This document shows positions 44,637 to 53,176 of a stretch of DNA of 64,000 bases, in pieces. Position 1 is the first letter of the stretch. Each line of letters starts with the position of its first letter. The DNA comes from Polyangium sp. 15x6 (GTDB lineage Bacteria > Myxococcota_A > Polyangia > Polyangiales > Polyangiaceae): positions 62,001-126,000 of the forward strand of contig NZ_JASBQE010000002.1 of the NCBI RefSeq assembly GCF_029960785.1, read 5' to 3'. The notes below the pieces were generated by a model. The model was not told where the DNA came from. It searched no databases and saw only the letters and a program-made list of their open reading frames with translations. Made by a program: the position numbers and the translations under genes.

Positions 44637-44654
44637 TTTCAAAAGATTTTGAAA
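44637..44654. promoter_or_regulatory. Perfect 18-bp palindrome, probable operator of the GbsR-like regulator
   Basis: TTTCAAAAGATTTTGAAA is made of two 8-bp half-sites, TTTCAAAA and TTTTGAAA, around GA. It is strikingly AT-rich in a very GC-rich sequence and lies between the putative -10 and the ATG of the regulator gene, so a bound dimer would block transcription start. No second copy was seen in the window. Confidence 0.7.
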
Positions 44655-44657
44655 CTG

Positions 44658-44686
44658 CAAGTAGCGATAAAGCACGACGAGGTCAA
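44658..44686 (-). promoter_or_regulatory. Candidate promoter of the regulator-menaquinone operon
   Basis: On the minus strand, TTGACC (44681-44686) is followed after 17 bp by TACTTG (44658-44663). The -35 is good and the -10 weak. Expected transcription start falls within or at the edge of the palindrome at 44637-44654. The remaining gap to the PEPCK stop at 44851 shows no gene. Confidence 0.4.
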
Positions 44687-44850
44687 GGCGTGGCGCAGAC
44701 ATTTCGCGCGCAGCGCAATGCGTCGCCGCGACGGCGCGGTGTGACGACGCGACGCGAAAGGCTCGGGCGGAGGTCGATGCAGAGGATGGAAACGAAGCGG
44801 CCCCGACGTCGTCGCCAGGGCCGCGGGTGCGGATTCGCAGAGAAGCCGCG

Positions 44851-46599
44851 TCAGGTCTGGAGGTGCGAACGAAGCGCGCGGTGCTCGCGCCAGATCCCCT
44901 CCGGCATGTTGTCGCCGAACGATCCGAAGAACGCCTCCTGATCCGCGAGGTCCGCGAGCCACGCCTCGCGATCGATCGAGAAGAGCTCGCTCATCGCCGA
45001 CTCCGGCAGATCGAGCCCGCTCGTGTCGATCTCGCCCTCGTTCGGGAAGATGCCGAGCGCCGTCTCGCGGCCCTTCGCGCGGCCGTGGACGCGATCGTTG
45101 ATCCAGCGCAGCACGCGCAGGTTCTCGCCGAAGCCAGGCCAGAGGATCTTGCCCGCGTCGTTCGTGCGGAACCAGTTCACGTGGAAGACCTTCGGGAAAT
45201 GCGGGCGGCCGCGCCCCATTTCGAGCCAGTGCCCGAAGTAGTCGCCCATGTTGTATCCGCAGAACGGGCGCATCGCCATCGGGTCGCGGCGCACGACGCC
45301 GACCTTGCCCGTGGCCGCCGCCGTCGTCTCCGAGGCCATCGACGCGCCGAGGTAGACGCCGTGCGCCCAGTCGCGCGCCTCGTACACGAGCGGCGCGAGC
45401 TTGGCCCGGCGACCGCCGAACACGAACGCGCTGATCGGCACGCCCTCGGGCGCCTCCATCAACGACGAGACGCAGGGACACTGCTTCGCCGGCGCGCAGA
45501 AGCGGCTGTTCGGATGCGCAGCGGGCTCCTTGCTCGCGGACGTCCACGCCCTGCCCTGCCAGTCCGTGAGCTCGCCCGGCACCTGGCCATCCATGCCCTC
45601 CCACCACGGATGCCGATCCCGCGTCATCGCCACGTTCGTGAAGATCGTGTTGTGCTGGACCGTGGCGAGCGCGTTCGGGTTCGTCTTGCGGCTCGTGCCA
45701 GGCGCGACGCCGAAGAAGCCCGCCTCGGGGTTGACCGCCCAGAGCCGACCGTCGGGGCCGACGCGCAGCCACGCGATGTCGTCGCCCACGGTCCACACCT
45801 TCCAGCCCTGCTGGCTCGCGGGCGGGACGAGCATCGCGAGGTTCGTCTTGCCGCAGGCGCTCGGGAACGCGGCGCAGATGTAGCTGACGTTCCCCGCGGG
45901 ATCCTCGAGCCCCATGATGAGCATGTGCTCCGCGAGCCAGCCCTCGTCGCGCGCCATGGTGCTCGCGATGCGCAGCGCGAAGCACTTCTTGCCGAGCAGC
46001 GCGTTGCCGCCGTAGCCCGAGCCCACGCTCCAGATGAGCCGCTCCTTGGGGAAATGCGCGATGAAGCGGCGGTTCGGGTCGAGGTCGCCGAGCGAGTGCA
46101 AACCGCGGCAGAAGTCGCTCGACGTGCCGAGGTGCTCGAGCGCGACCTTCCCCATACGGGTCATGATCCGCATGCTCGCCGCGACATAAGCGCTGTCCGT
46201 GATCTCGACGCCGACCTTCGAAGCGGGCGAGCCGACCGGGCCCATCAGGTACGGGACCACGTACATCGTCCGTCCGCGCATCGAGCGGTCGAACAGGCGG
46301 CCCACCTTCTCGCGCGCGTCCGCGGGGGACATCCAGTTGTTCGTCGGTCCGGCGTCCTCGGCCCGATCCGAGCAGATGAAGGTAAGGTGCTCGGTGCGCG
46401 CCACGTCGGACGGATGGCTCCGGTGCAGGTAACACCCGGGGTACGCCGCCTGGTCGAGCTCGTGCAGCGTGCCGTCCCGGAGCATGGCTTGCACGAGGCC
46501 GCGATACTCCTCCTCGGAACCATCACACCACACCACGCGGTCGGGCTCCGTCTGGCGGGCCACCTCGTCGACCCACGCGGAAAGGCTCTGATTGTTCAT
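44851..46599 (-). CDS. pckG: Phosphoenolpyruvate carboxykinase (GTP)
   Basis: 582 residues from ATG 46599; the longer frame upstream overlaps the divergent metallophosphoesterase and has no family similarity. GTP-type PEPCK features: SGYGGNALLGKKCFALRIAS, P-loop AFPSACGKTNLAML with the reactive Cys, VGDDIAWLRVGPDGRL, NPEAGFFGVAPGTS, and the C-terminal MRPFCGYNMGDYF with NWFRTNDAGKILWPGFGEN. It converts oxaloacetate to PEP in gluconeogenesis. PEP is also a substrate of the DAHP synthase in the adjacent operon, but the 226-bp gap and separate operator argue for independent control. Confidence 0.97.
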   Translation of the reverse strand: MNNQSLSAWVDEVARQTEPDRVVWCDGSEEEYRGLVQAMLRDGTLHELDQAAYPGCYLHRSHPSDVARTEHLTFICSDRAEDAGPTNNWMSPADAREKVGRLFDRSMRGRTMYVVPYLMGPVGSPASKVGVEITDSAYVAASMRIMTRMGKVALEHLGTSSDFCRGLHSLGDLDPNRRFIAHFPKERLIWSVGSGYGGNALLGKKCFALRIASTMARDEGWLAEHMLIMGLEDPAGNVSYICAAFPSACGKTNLAMLVPPASQQGWKVWTVGDDIAWLRVGPDGRLWAVNPEAGFFGVAPGTSRKTNPNALATVQHNTIFTNVAMTRDRHPWWEGMDGQVPGELTDWQGRAWTSASKEPAAHPNSRFCAPAKQCPCVSSLMEAPEGVPISAFVFGGRRAKLAPLVYEARDWAHGVYLGASMASETTAAATGKVGVVRRDPMAMRPFCGYNMGDYFGHWLEMGRGRPHFPKVFHVNWFRTNDAGKILWPGFGENLRVLRWINDRVHGRAKGRETALGIFPNEGEIDTSGLDLPESAMSELFSIDREAWLADLADQEAFFGSFGDNMPEGIWREHRALRSHLQT

Positions 46600-46695
46600 G
46601 GCGCGGTAGAGTAGCCCCCAGGCCAGCGAGACGCTACCGGGTGACATTCCGCGGGGACTGCACCCGCCTCTGCCCGATTCCGATATGACGAGGGC

Positions 46696-47607
46696 GTGAC
46701 GCGCTTTCACGAGCAAGAAGGCCGAAGTGCGGTACTCTCGCCCGCTGTGCGACGCGTCGTCGTGCTTCCAGAACGCGGCAAGCTCATCGTCGCCACGGAC
46801 CTGCAGGGTCACGTGGACGACTTCGAGCGCATCACTGCCATTTTCGAACGCGCCGCCCGCGAGCCCGATGGGGCCGTCCTGGTCGTCACGGGCGACCTGG
46901 TACACGGGCCCGAGCTCGCCGAGATGGATTGGCCCGACTACCTCGGCAGCTACTACGAAGGCGATTCGCCAGCGCTGCTCGAACGAGCGCGCGACCTGCA
47001 AAACAGGTACCCCGGCCGCGTTCACTATCTGCTCGGCAACCACGAGCACGCGCACGTCGGCGGCCCGATCGTCGCGAAGTTCTTCCCGGACGAAGCGCTG
47101 CGGCTCGAGGAGCTGCTCGGCGACGAGGGCACGCTGTCGATGCGCGCCTGGTTCCGTACGTGGCCGTTCGTCGCGGTGGCCCCGAAGGCTCAGCTCGTCA
47201 TGCTGCACGCAGCGCCGCACGCTCGCATCCAGAGCCGCGACGATCTCGAGAACCTGTCACTCGACGGGTGTACAGGCCTGACGCTCGAAGAGATGGCCGC
47301 CCGCGGGACGCTCGGCGCGCTCCTTTGGGCTCGAACGACCTCGTCCGAGCGCGCGTGGTCCTTCCTCCGCGCCATCCATCCGAACGCGCGCGTGGCCGTG
47401 TACGGGCACGACGTCGCGCGGACGGGCTACGCGATCGATCGCGAGCCGATGCTCTGCGTGTCGACGAGCTTCGGCTGCTTCGACGGGGACAAGATGTATC
47501 TGGAGTGGGATCTCGCGGAGTCGGCGGCGAACGCCGAGGACGTTGCCCGCCGAGGCCTCCGGCTCTTGCACCCGGGGGCACCGGCGGTGCACCGGGTCGC
47601 GTTCTAG
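46696..47607 (+). CDS. Calcineurin-like metallophosphoesterase
   Basis: 303 residues from GTG 46696. Metal-binding motifs are VATDLQGHVDD (Asp and His of the DxH site, spaced one residue wider than usual), VVTGDLVHG (GD), LLGNHEHAH (GNHE), an LHAAP His and VYGHDVARTG (GH). All five motif positions of the family can be assigned. A large part resembles PPP-type bacterial phosphatases. The substrate is unknown. It is divergent from PEPCK (96 bp) and convergent with the FTR1 gene, with a hairpin pair in the 108-bp gap. Confidence 0.88.
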   Translation: MTRFHEQEGRSAVLSPAVRRVVVLPERGKLIVATDLQGHVDDFERITAIFERAAREPDGAVLVVTGDLVHGPELAEMDWPDYLGSYYEGDSPALLERARDLQNRYPGRVHYLLGNHEHAHVGGPIVAKFFPDEALRLEELLGDEGTLSMRAWFRTWPFVAVAPKAQLVMLHAAPHARIQSRDDLENLSLDGCTGLTLEEMAARGTLGALLWARTTSSERAWSFLRAIHPNARVAVYGHDVARTGYAIDREPMLCVSTSFGCFDGDKMYLEWDLAESAANAEDVARRGLRLLHPGAPAVHRVAF

Positions 47608-47621
47608 AACTCTTGTCCCGA

Positions 47622-47714
47622 GGGGGCGCCCCGCGTCCCCCTCTCAGCCCGGACGATTCACCCCCCCGAGGGAAGATCGCTTCACGATCTTCCGAGCATC
47701 GAACCGGTCGATGC
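47622..47714. repeat. Hairpin pair in a convergent gap
   Basis: A stem GGAAGATCG/CGATCTTCC with loop CTTCA spans 47671-47693, and GCATCG/CGATGC spans 47696-47714, ending at the FTR1 stop. An imperfect GAGGGGGCG/CGTCCCCCTC stem precedes them near 47622-47645. This resembles a much reduced version of the hairpin elements in the other convergent gaps, in particular the GCATCG stems of the 21117 element. Confidence 0.65.
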
Positions 47715-47715
47715 T

Positions 47716-49689
47716 CTAGCCCTTCGCCGGCGCGGGCGTCGCGCCGCGCGGCGGGCCGGGCTGGGGCGAACGCTTGTTCCACACGTACGCGCCCACCGCG
47801 AGCGCGAGCAGGATGAGCTGCGCGGTGATCGTCTCGAGCGTCGGATAGAAGCCGAGGACGGGCAGGCTCGGCAGGCCGACCCGGTGCGCCGGCACGACGC
47901 CCGCCATCTGCAGCGCCGAGAGGCCCTGGCCGATGAAGACGACCGCGAGGCCGTAGAGCAGGTAGCTGGAGATGCGGAAGAAGACCTGCGGCGGCGCGAA
48001 ACGTCCAGCCCGCGTGTACATGGTCACGATGATCACGAGCACGACCGCGCCGACGGCTGCACCCACGACGGCCGCGAGCGACGAGGCGTCGGAGGCGAGC
48101 AAGGCCTGGTAGAAGAGGACGGTCTCGAACGCCTCGCGGTAGGCCGCGAGGAACGAGACGCCGAAGAGCGAGAGCGCGGCCTTGCGCGGCGAGATGTGCT
48201 CCTTGAGGAAGCGCATCCAGCGCTGGACCTCGCGCTTCGCGAGCAGCGAGTAGCTCACGTAGAAGAGCACGGCCGTCGCGAGCAGGGCCGTGATGCCCTC
48301 GATGAGCTCGCGCTTCGCGCCCGAGATCGTGACGAGCCGGAGCGAGAGGATGAACGTGAGCACGCCGAGGACGATCGCCACGGCCCACCCGGCGTGGACG
48401 TAGCGCTTCTTGTCCGAGTGGCCCGCCTGCGCCGCGAGGCCGAGCAGCGCCGCGACGAGCAGCGCGGCCTCGACGCCCTCGCGCACGACGATGCCGCCGC
48501 TCGAGATCGCCGTGGACACGAAGCTCGTACGCTTCGCGTCTTCCTTGAGCCTCGACTCGGCGGCCGTGAGCTCCGCGAGCGTCCGGCCGATCGCGGCGCC
48601 GAGCTCGGCCGGCGTCTCGCCCCGATCGAGCGCGGCGCGCAGGCCCATGTAGTGGTCCTCGATGCGCGCGACGACGCCGGCGTCCATCGACTTGAGCTGC
48701 GCCTCGACCGGCTCGACGCCTTCGAGGTAGCTGTCGATGATCTGCCCCTTCGCGCCCTCGCGATCGCCGCGCTGGAGCGCGACGCGCGCGCGATCGAGCT
48801 TGGCCCGCGCGAGCGCGAGCGGCGAGCGGGCCGCGCGATCCTCGTAAGGCGCGCGCTTGCGCAAATCCGCGAGCACCGCGGAGACACGATCCTCCGCCAC
48901 GCCCGCGGCGAGCAGCTCCCCGCGCAGCGACGCATCCGAGCGGGTCGCGAGCTCCGCGAGCGCGTACGTCGGCGATCCGTCCGCGGGCGACTCCGTGTGC
49001 CGCAGCGAGACCACGTAGAACGCGACGTCCCATCGCTCGGCCTCACTGAGCTGCGAGAACGGCACCATCGCGGTGCCTTGCACGCCGAAGCGCACGGTGC
49101 TCGCCACGCGGAACGGCGTCATGCCGTCCGCCACCTCCGGATCCCAGAAGTTCGCGGGCCGCGGGTTCAGCGTCGCGGCCTTCGGCGTGTCGCCGCGGCC
49201 TTGCTCGCCGTGACACTCGGTGCAGTGCTTCTGGAAGATCGCACGGCCGCGCTCGGCGTTCGGGGCCGTCGCGGGCGCCTCCGCGAGACGGAACGCGCCG
49301 AGGATCGCCGTGCGCGCTTCGAGCGTCGCCTCCGTCACCTCGCTCGCGGGCGCCTTCTTGTCGACGAGCCCGCGCACCTTGCCGACGAGCGACGGCAGAT
49401 CCACGCGTGGCGCATCGGCAGGCAGCGCGGGCTGGATCCGCCCGGCGATCTTCGCGCCGTCGTCGAGGAGCGAGAGCTGCTCGTCGTACTCGCTCTGGTT
49501 CGTGATCGCGCCGTGCTCCACGGCGCCGCCGTAGTCCGCGCCCACGTAGCCGAGCACGTGCACGAGGCGCTGCGCCTCGACCTCGGGCGGATCTCCGTAG
49601 TCCGCCCTCGCGAGGGGCGCGGCCACGAGCACCAGCGCCGCCGCGAGCAGCGCCACGAGCGACCGGAGACGGGCGAAGATGAAAATCAT
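47716..49689 (-). CDS. Cytochrome c - FTR1 iron permease fusion protein
   Basis: 657 residues from ATG 49689 with a signal peptide (residues 1-29, ending in APLARA). A c-type cytochrome domain follows, with haem site CTECH at about 156-160 and the methionine-ligand region near GTAMVPFSQL. A helical linker (about 270-390) leads to the FTR1 permease with about seven membrane segments and both iron-binding motifs, REGVE near 403-407 and REAFE near 517-521. FTR1 proteins move ferric iron formed by coupled oxidation of ferrous iron; the attached cytochrome could supply that oxidation. The last ~20 residues are Pro/Gly rich. The long upstream frame is non-coding shadow. Confidence 0.93.
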   Translation of the reverse strand: MIFIFARLRSLVALLAAALVLVAAPLARADYGDPPEVEAQRLVHVLGYVGADYGGAVEHGAITNQSEYDEQLSLLDDGAKIAGRIQPALPADAPRVDLPSLVGKVRGLVDKKAPASEVTEATLEARTAILGAFRLAEAPATAPNAERGRAIFQKHCTECHGEQGRGDTPKAATLNPRPANFWDPEVADGMTPFRVASTVRFGVQGTAMVPFSQLSEAERWDVAFYVVSLRHTESPADGSPTYALAELATRSDASLRGELLAAGVAEDRVSAVLADLRKRAPYEDRAARSPLALARAKLDRARVALQRGDREGAKGQIIDSYLEGVEPVEAQLKSMDAGVVARIEDHYMGLRAALDRGETPAELGAAIGRTLAELTAAESRLKEDAKRTSFVSTAISSGGIVVREGVEAALLVAALLGLAAQAGHSDKKRYVHAGWAVAIVLGVLTFILSLRLVTISGAKRELIEGITALLATAVLFYVSYSLLAKREVQRWMRFLKEHISPRKAALSLFGVSFLAAYREAFETVLFYQALLASDASSLAAVVGAAVGAVVLVIIVTMYTRAGRFAPPQVFFRISSYLLYGLAVVFIGQGLSALQMAGVVPAHRVGLPSLPVLGFYPTLETITAQLILLALAVGAYVWNKRSPQPGPPRGATPAPAKG

Positions 49690-49733
49690 GTTCAACAATG
49701 GTACCGAAACCACGAACCGTTGCAAGGGCTGGA

Positions 49734-50684
49734 TCAGAAGTGATCCAAGGACCCGAAGAACGTTTTTCCGGGATCGATCATGGGAAAACCCTCGCCGAGT
49801 GCAAGCGCCATCGCGATCGCCGTGGGGCGGTTTCTTGCGACGAACGGTTCGCCCTCGAGGTGGGGCGGGAGCCAGCTCGCGACGTGCGCGGCGCCCTCGG
49901 CGAGCGCGATCCGGCGGAGAGCGCCGAGGACGTCTTCCCGCGGGATCCCGGGCGCGGCCCACTCGTCGACCCACAACGTGCGGGGCGGCGGTTCGGCGCC
50001 GTCGTCGCGCTTGCCGTCGTGAAGCGCGGCGAGGACGTAGCCGACGTCGCGCCCGTCACGACGAAGGATCCAGCCGAGATCGCCGTGATTGCGGAAGCGG
50101 AAGTACCGCAGGATGTCGAGCGTGCGCGCGGGCCGCACGAACGAGGGATCCCAGGACGCGTCGTAGGTTTCGAGCATCCAGCGCTCGTCCTCGGGCGTGG
50201 AAGGACGCGCGTCGAGCGAGGTCTCGGCCGGGAGCGCGGAGACGGTCGCCGTGTGTTCGAGCGAAGGCAACGCGACGAAGCCGAGCCGCTCGTAGAAGCC
50301 GGGATCGATGTCCGAAAAAAGAAGCGCGAGCGCGACGCCGTCGGCCCGCGCCTCGTCGAGCACGGCGCGAAGGAGCTCGCTCGCAGCGCCCGTCCCGCGC
50401 GCGTCGGGCAGCGTGAAGACCGCGCCGATGCCCACGCCCGGGGCCTTGCCGCCGCCGGGGACACTCACGGAGAGGCCGTAGCGCTTGATGCCTGCGACGA
50501 GCCGCCCGCTCTCGTCGAGCAGGCCCGTGTACCGCAGGATCGCGGGCCCGGCGCGGCGGAGCTGCGCGCGCTGGCCCTCGATGTGCGCTTCGAGCGTGCG
50601 GCCGCCCGACCAGATCACGTGCGTCTGCGTAGCCGCCTCGGCGACCCGCGCGTCGTCGAGCCAGGGCACGTACGTGCGATTCAC
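49734..50684 (-). CDS. GNAT family N-acetyltransferase (Eis-like layout)
   Basis: 316 residues from GTG 50684, which overlaps the stop of the upstream gene (GTGA). The N-terminal GNAT core has VGIGAVFTLPDARGTGAASELLRAVLDEA, of which the acetyl-CoA loop is DARGTGAASELL, followed by LLFSDIDPGFYERLGF, the classic end of the core. A second region (about 190-316) looks like a GNAT C-terminal half with YVLAALHDGK and WVDEWAAPG. The two-lobe form resembles Eis-type acetyltransferases. Substrate unknown; the tight coupling to the PLP enzyme suggests they act in one pathway. Confidence 0.85.
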   Translation of the reverse strand: MNRTYVPWLDDARVAEAATQTHVIWSGGRTLEAHIEGQRAQLRRAGPAILRYTGLLDESGRLVAGIKRYGLSVSVPGGGKAPGVGIGAVFTLPDARGTGAASELLRAVLDEARADGVALALLFSDIDPGFYERLGFVALPSLEHTATVSALPAETSLDARPSTPEDERWMLETYDASWDPSFVRPARTLDILRYFRFRNHGDLGWILRRDGRDVGYVLAALHDGKRDDGAEPPPRTLWVDEWAAPGIPREDVLGALRRIALAEGAAHVASWLPPHLEGEPFVARNRPTAIAMALALGEGFPMIDPGKTFFGSLDHF

Positions 50685-51874
50685 GACGCGACCTCCCGGC
50701 GGATCTCCTCGGCGACGGCGATCGTGCCGCGATCGATCTCGTCGTCCGTGAGGTACGGCGCCGGGCCGATCCGCACGAGCTCGCCGCGCGAGTCGACGAA
50801 GACCTCGCGCGCCCGGAGCCGCTCGACGACGTTCCCGGCGCCCGGAGATCGTACGGCGACGAAAGCGCCGCGCCGCTCGTCCACGCGGGACGAGGCCACG
50901 CGATCGGCGAGCCCCGCCGCGTCGAGCTTGGCGAGGATGCGGCGCGTTTGCCGGAGCGAGATCGCGCGCAGGGCCGGGACGTCGAGCCCGAACGCATCCC
51001 AGTGCCGGAGCACCGCGTCCGCGCGGTAGACCGGCGTGGCATCGAACGTCGCGCCCGAGAACCGTGCGCCGCCCGGCCCGTACCCCACGGCCTCCGTGCG
51101 CTCGCCTTCGAGCGCCGAGAAATCCGCGAACCAGCCGGTGTCCGCCGGCCGAAGTTTTGTGGTCGCGGGGGACCGCAAAAAGCAGATCCCCTCCCCCAGC
51201 TCGGCGTACTTGTAGCCGCCAGCCGTCACGAAGAGCGCGTCCTTCGCGGGTCCCCACGCGATCGGCACCACGTTGAACGCGTGGTACGCGTCGACGAGCG
51301 GGACGGCGCCAACCTCCACCGCGCGCGCCGCGATCTCGCCGATCCGCGGCACGACGAAGGCATCCTCGAAAAGCACGGCCGAAAGCGCCACGAGGCTCGT
51401 TCCTGGCACGATCGCTTCGAGGAACCGATCCACGAGGGTCTCGCGATCCGCCGTGTCGACCCACGTGACGCGAAGGCCGTCCTCCGCGAGGCGTGATAGT
51501 TGGCGGTGCAACGAATGGAACTCGGACCGCGTCGTGACCACACGCGGCGCCGAGGCGAGCGGGAAACACGAGAGCAGGCGCGTGACGAGCTCGTGCGTGC
51601 TCTTGCCGAAGGTGATGGCATCCCCCTCGTCGAACCCGAGCCGCCCGAGGATGCGACGCCCGACGGACTCCATCTTCGGGAAGACCGCGCGGGACCACTT
51701 GTCGTCCACGAGCCGCGCGGCGTCGTCGAACGCCTCGAGCATCGCCGCACGCGCGACGTCCGGCCACGCCTGGTGCGAGTGGCCCGTGAGGAGCACCCGA
51801 TCGCCCTTCAAAAAGTGGCCGTACGCCGCCCGAAACGCGCCGAGATCCAGCGCGCGTCCCGCCTCGTCGCTCAT
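50681..51874 (-). CDS. Kynureninase-like / class V aminotransferase-fold PLP enzyme
   Basis: 397 residues. Fold-type I PLP enzyme: TFGKSTHELVTRLLSCF (cofactor phosphate region), FHSLHRQLSRL, the Asp in VDAYHAFNVVPI that contacts the PLP ring, and the Schiff-base Lys in VTAGGYKYAELGEG. The opening LTGHSHQAWPDVARAA and the KYAELGEG context resemble kynureninases more than cysteine desulfurases. True kynureninase would split kynurenine to anthranilate and alanine, but no other kyn genes are present, so the reaction is unproven. It is coupled to the GNAT downstream by a GTGA overlap. Confidence 0.82.
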   Translation of the reverse strand: MSDEAGRALDLGAFRAAYGHFLKGDRVLLTGHSHQAWPDVARAAMLEAFDDAARLVDDKWSRAVFPKMESVGRRILGRLGFDEGDAITFGKSTHELVTRLLSCFPLASAPRVVTTRSEFHSLHRQLSRLAEDGLRVTWVDTADRETLVDRFLEAIVPGTSLVALSAVLFEDAFVVPRIGEIAARAVEVGAVPLVDAYHAFNVVPIAWGPAKDALFVTAGGYKYAELGEGICFLRSPATTKLRPADTGWFADFSALEGERTEAVGYGPGGARFSGATFDATPVYRADAVLRHWDAFGLDVPALRAISLRQTRRILAKLDAAGLADRVASSRVDERRGAFVAVRSPGAGNVVERLRAREVFVDSRGELVRIGPAPYLTDDEIDRGTIAVAEEIRREVAS

Positions 51875-51890
51875 GCGCCTGCCTCCCCGA

Positions 51891-53120
51891 TCACTTGCGC
51901 GAGTACGACACGGTCACGTTCGTGTCGACCGAGGTGTTCTGCTTCTCGGTCTTGCCGCCCGCGCTCACCTGCACCTCGAGCGTCATCGAGCTCTTCACGG
52001 TCATCGATCCGCCCGACGGCGCGACGTCCTTCGTGTCGAGCACGCTCGTGCCGCCGCCCTGCGACTTGAATGCGACGAGCCGCGCCGACGCGCCCGGCGG
52101 CATGCCCGGCGGGTTCACCGAATCCTTCGCCGCGAGTTGCTTCACCGCGATGTCCAGCGTGAGCACGTCGCCCTTGCGCTCCTTCAGGGTGAACGTCGAG
52201 ACCTGGAGCAGATCCGCGCCGTTCGCCGTGAGCCGACCGATGACCTCCCACTTCGCGCCGCTGCCCACGGGCTCGTCCGGCAAGGGCGCCATCATCGACT
52301 CGATCGACTGCGTCATGCCCGCCATCATCTGCTGCGCCGCCTGCGGCACGGCTTTCGGCATGCTCATGGTCACGTCGTGGACGCGGCCCTTCTCGTCGAC
52401 GAAGTAGCGCATCCCGAGCCCCTTGATCGGCTCGAGCTGCGGACGGAGCGCCTCGGCGATCTTGTCCTGCCCCGGCGCCTGCGACTCGACCCCGACGTCC
52501 TTCAGCGTGCCCTCGATCGGCCAGTCGCTCCCCTTCTTGTCGCCGGTCGAGAAGTCGAACGTCATGACCATGCGCGGCATCTTCGTGGGCGGCAGGTTCA
52601 TGCCCGCCGCGCTCATGCTCATCTCGAGCTCCATGCCCATGCGCAGCGGCTTCGACGTGCCCTTCACGAGCGCGTAGGACGCGACCGTTCGCGGCTCTCC
52701 GCCCGCCGCAAGCAGCCGCACGACCGGCCGCCCGCCCGCCTTGACGAGTTTGTCCGCGGCGCCCTTCGGCAGGATCCCGTTCGGCGCGTCCGGCACCGTG
52801 GTCTTCGCGGCGACGTCCGCCGCGGGCTTCGTCTCGCCCTTCGGCGCCGCCGCCTTCGCCTCGTCCGTTGGCGCGGCCTTCGCCTTCTCGTCGGCTTTGG
52901 GCTCGTCCTTCGGGGCCTCGACCTTCGCCTCCGCCTCGGGCTGCTTCGCCTCTTCGGGCTTCGCTTCCGCCTTCGCCTCCGGCTTCAGCGCGTCCGCCTT
53001 CGCCTTCGCCTCGTCGACCTTCTCCGGCGCGGGCGCCGGCGGGGTGTCCTTCGATTCACACGCGAAAAGCGAAAACGCGAGCAGGCCGGCGAGCGGCAAG
53101 CTGAGGAGCGACCTCGACAT
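51891..53120 (-). CDS. DUF6263-like lipoprotein with charged linker
   Basis: 409 residues from ATG 53120, with lipoprotein signal and lipobox LFAC. The mature N-terminus is an ~85-residue Ala/Lys/Glu/Pro-rich linker (EAKAKADALKPEAKAEAK and similar), likely disordered and long enough to span the periplasm or peptidoglycan. The globular part (about 115-409) has features such as MELEMSMSAAGM, GMRYFVDEKGRVHDVTM and TVKSSMTLEVQVSAGGK, a beta-rich pattern like DUF6263. Function unknown. It lies between the M14 peptidase (56 bp upstream) and the PLP enzyme (16 bp downstream) and may be in one operon with them. Confidence 0.8.
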   Translation of the reverse strand: MSRSLLSLPLAGLLAFSLFACESKDTPPAPAPEKVDEAKAKADALKPEAKAEAKPEEAKQPEAEAKVEAPKDEPKADEKAKAAPTDEAKAAAPKGETKPAADVAAKTTVPDAPNGILPKGAADKLVKAGGRPVVRLLAAGGEPRTVASYALVKGTSKPLRMGMELEMSMSAAGMNLPPTKMPRMVMTFDFSTGDKKGSDWPIEGTLKDVGVESQAPGQDKIAEALRPQLEPIKGLGMRYFVDEKGRVHDVTMSMPKAVPQAAQQMMAGMTQSIESMMAPLPDEPVGSGAKWEVIGRLTANGADLLQVSTFTLKERKGDVLTLDIAVKQLAAKDSVNPPGMPPGASARLVAFKSQGGGTSVLDTKDVAPSGGSMTVKSSMTLEVQVSAGGKTEKQNTSVDTNVTVSYSRK

Positions 53121-53176
53121 GACGAAAAACCCTCCAGAGCCGGCCCGACCGAACCTCGGCGGCGGCCGAGCCTGCT

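Noticed and set aside
49679-49733. Fur box upstream of the FTR1 fusion
   Set aside because: GAAAATCATGTTCAAC near the start is AT-rich but does not match the inverted-hexamer Fur pattern well enough.
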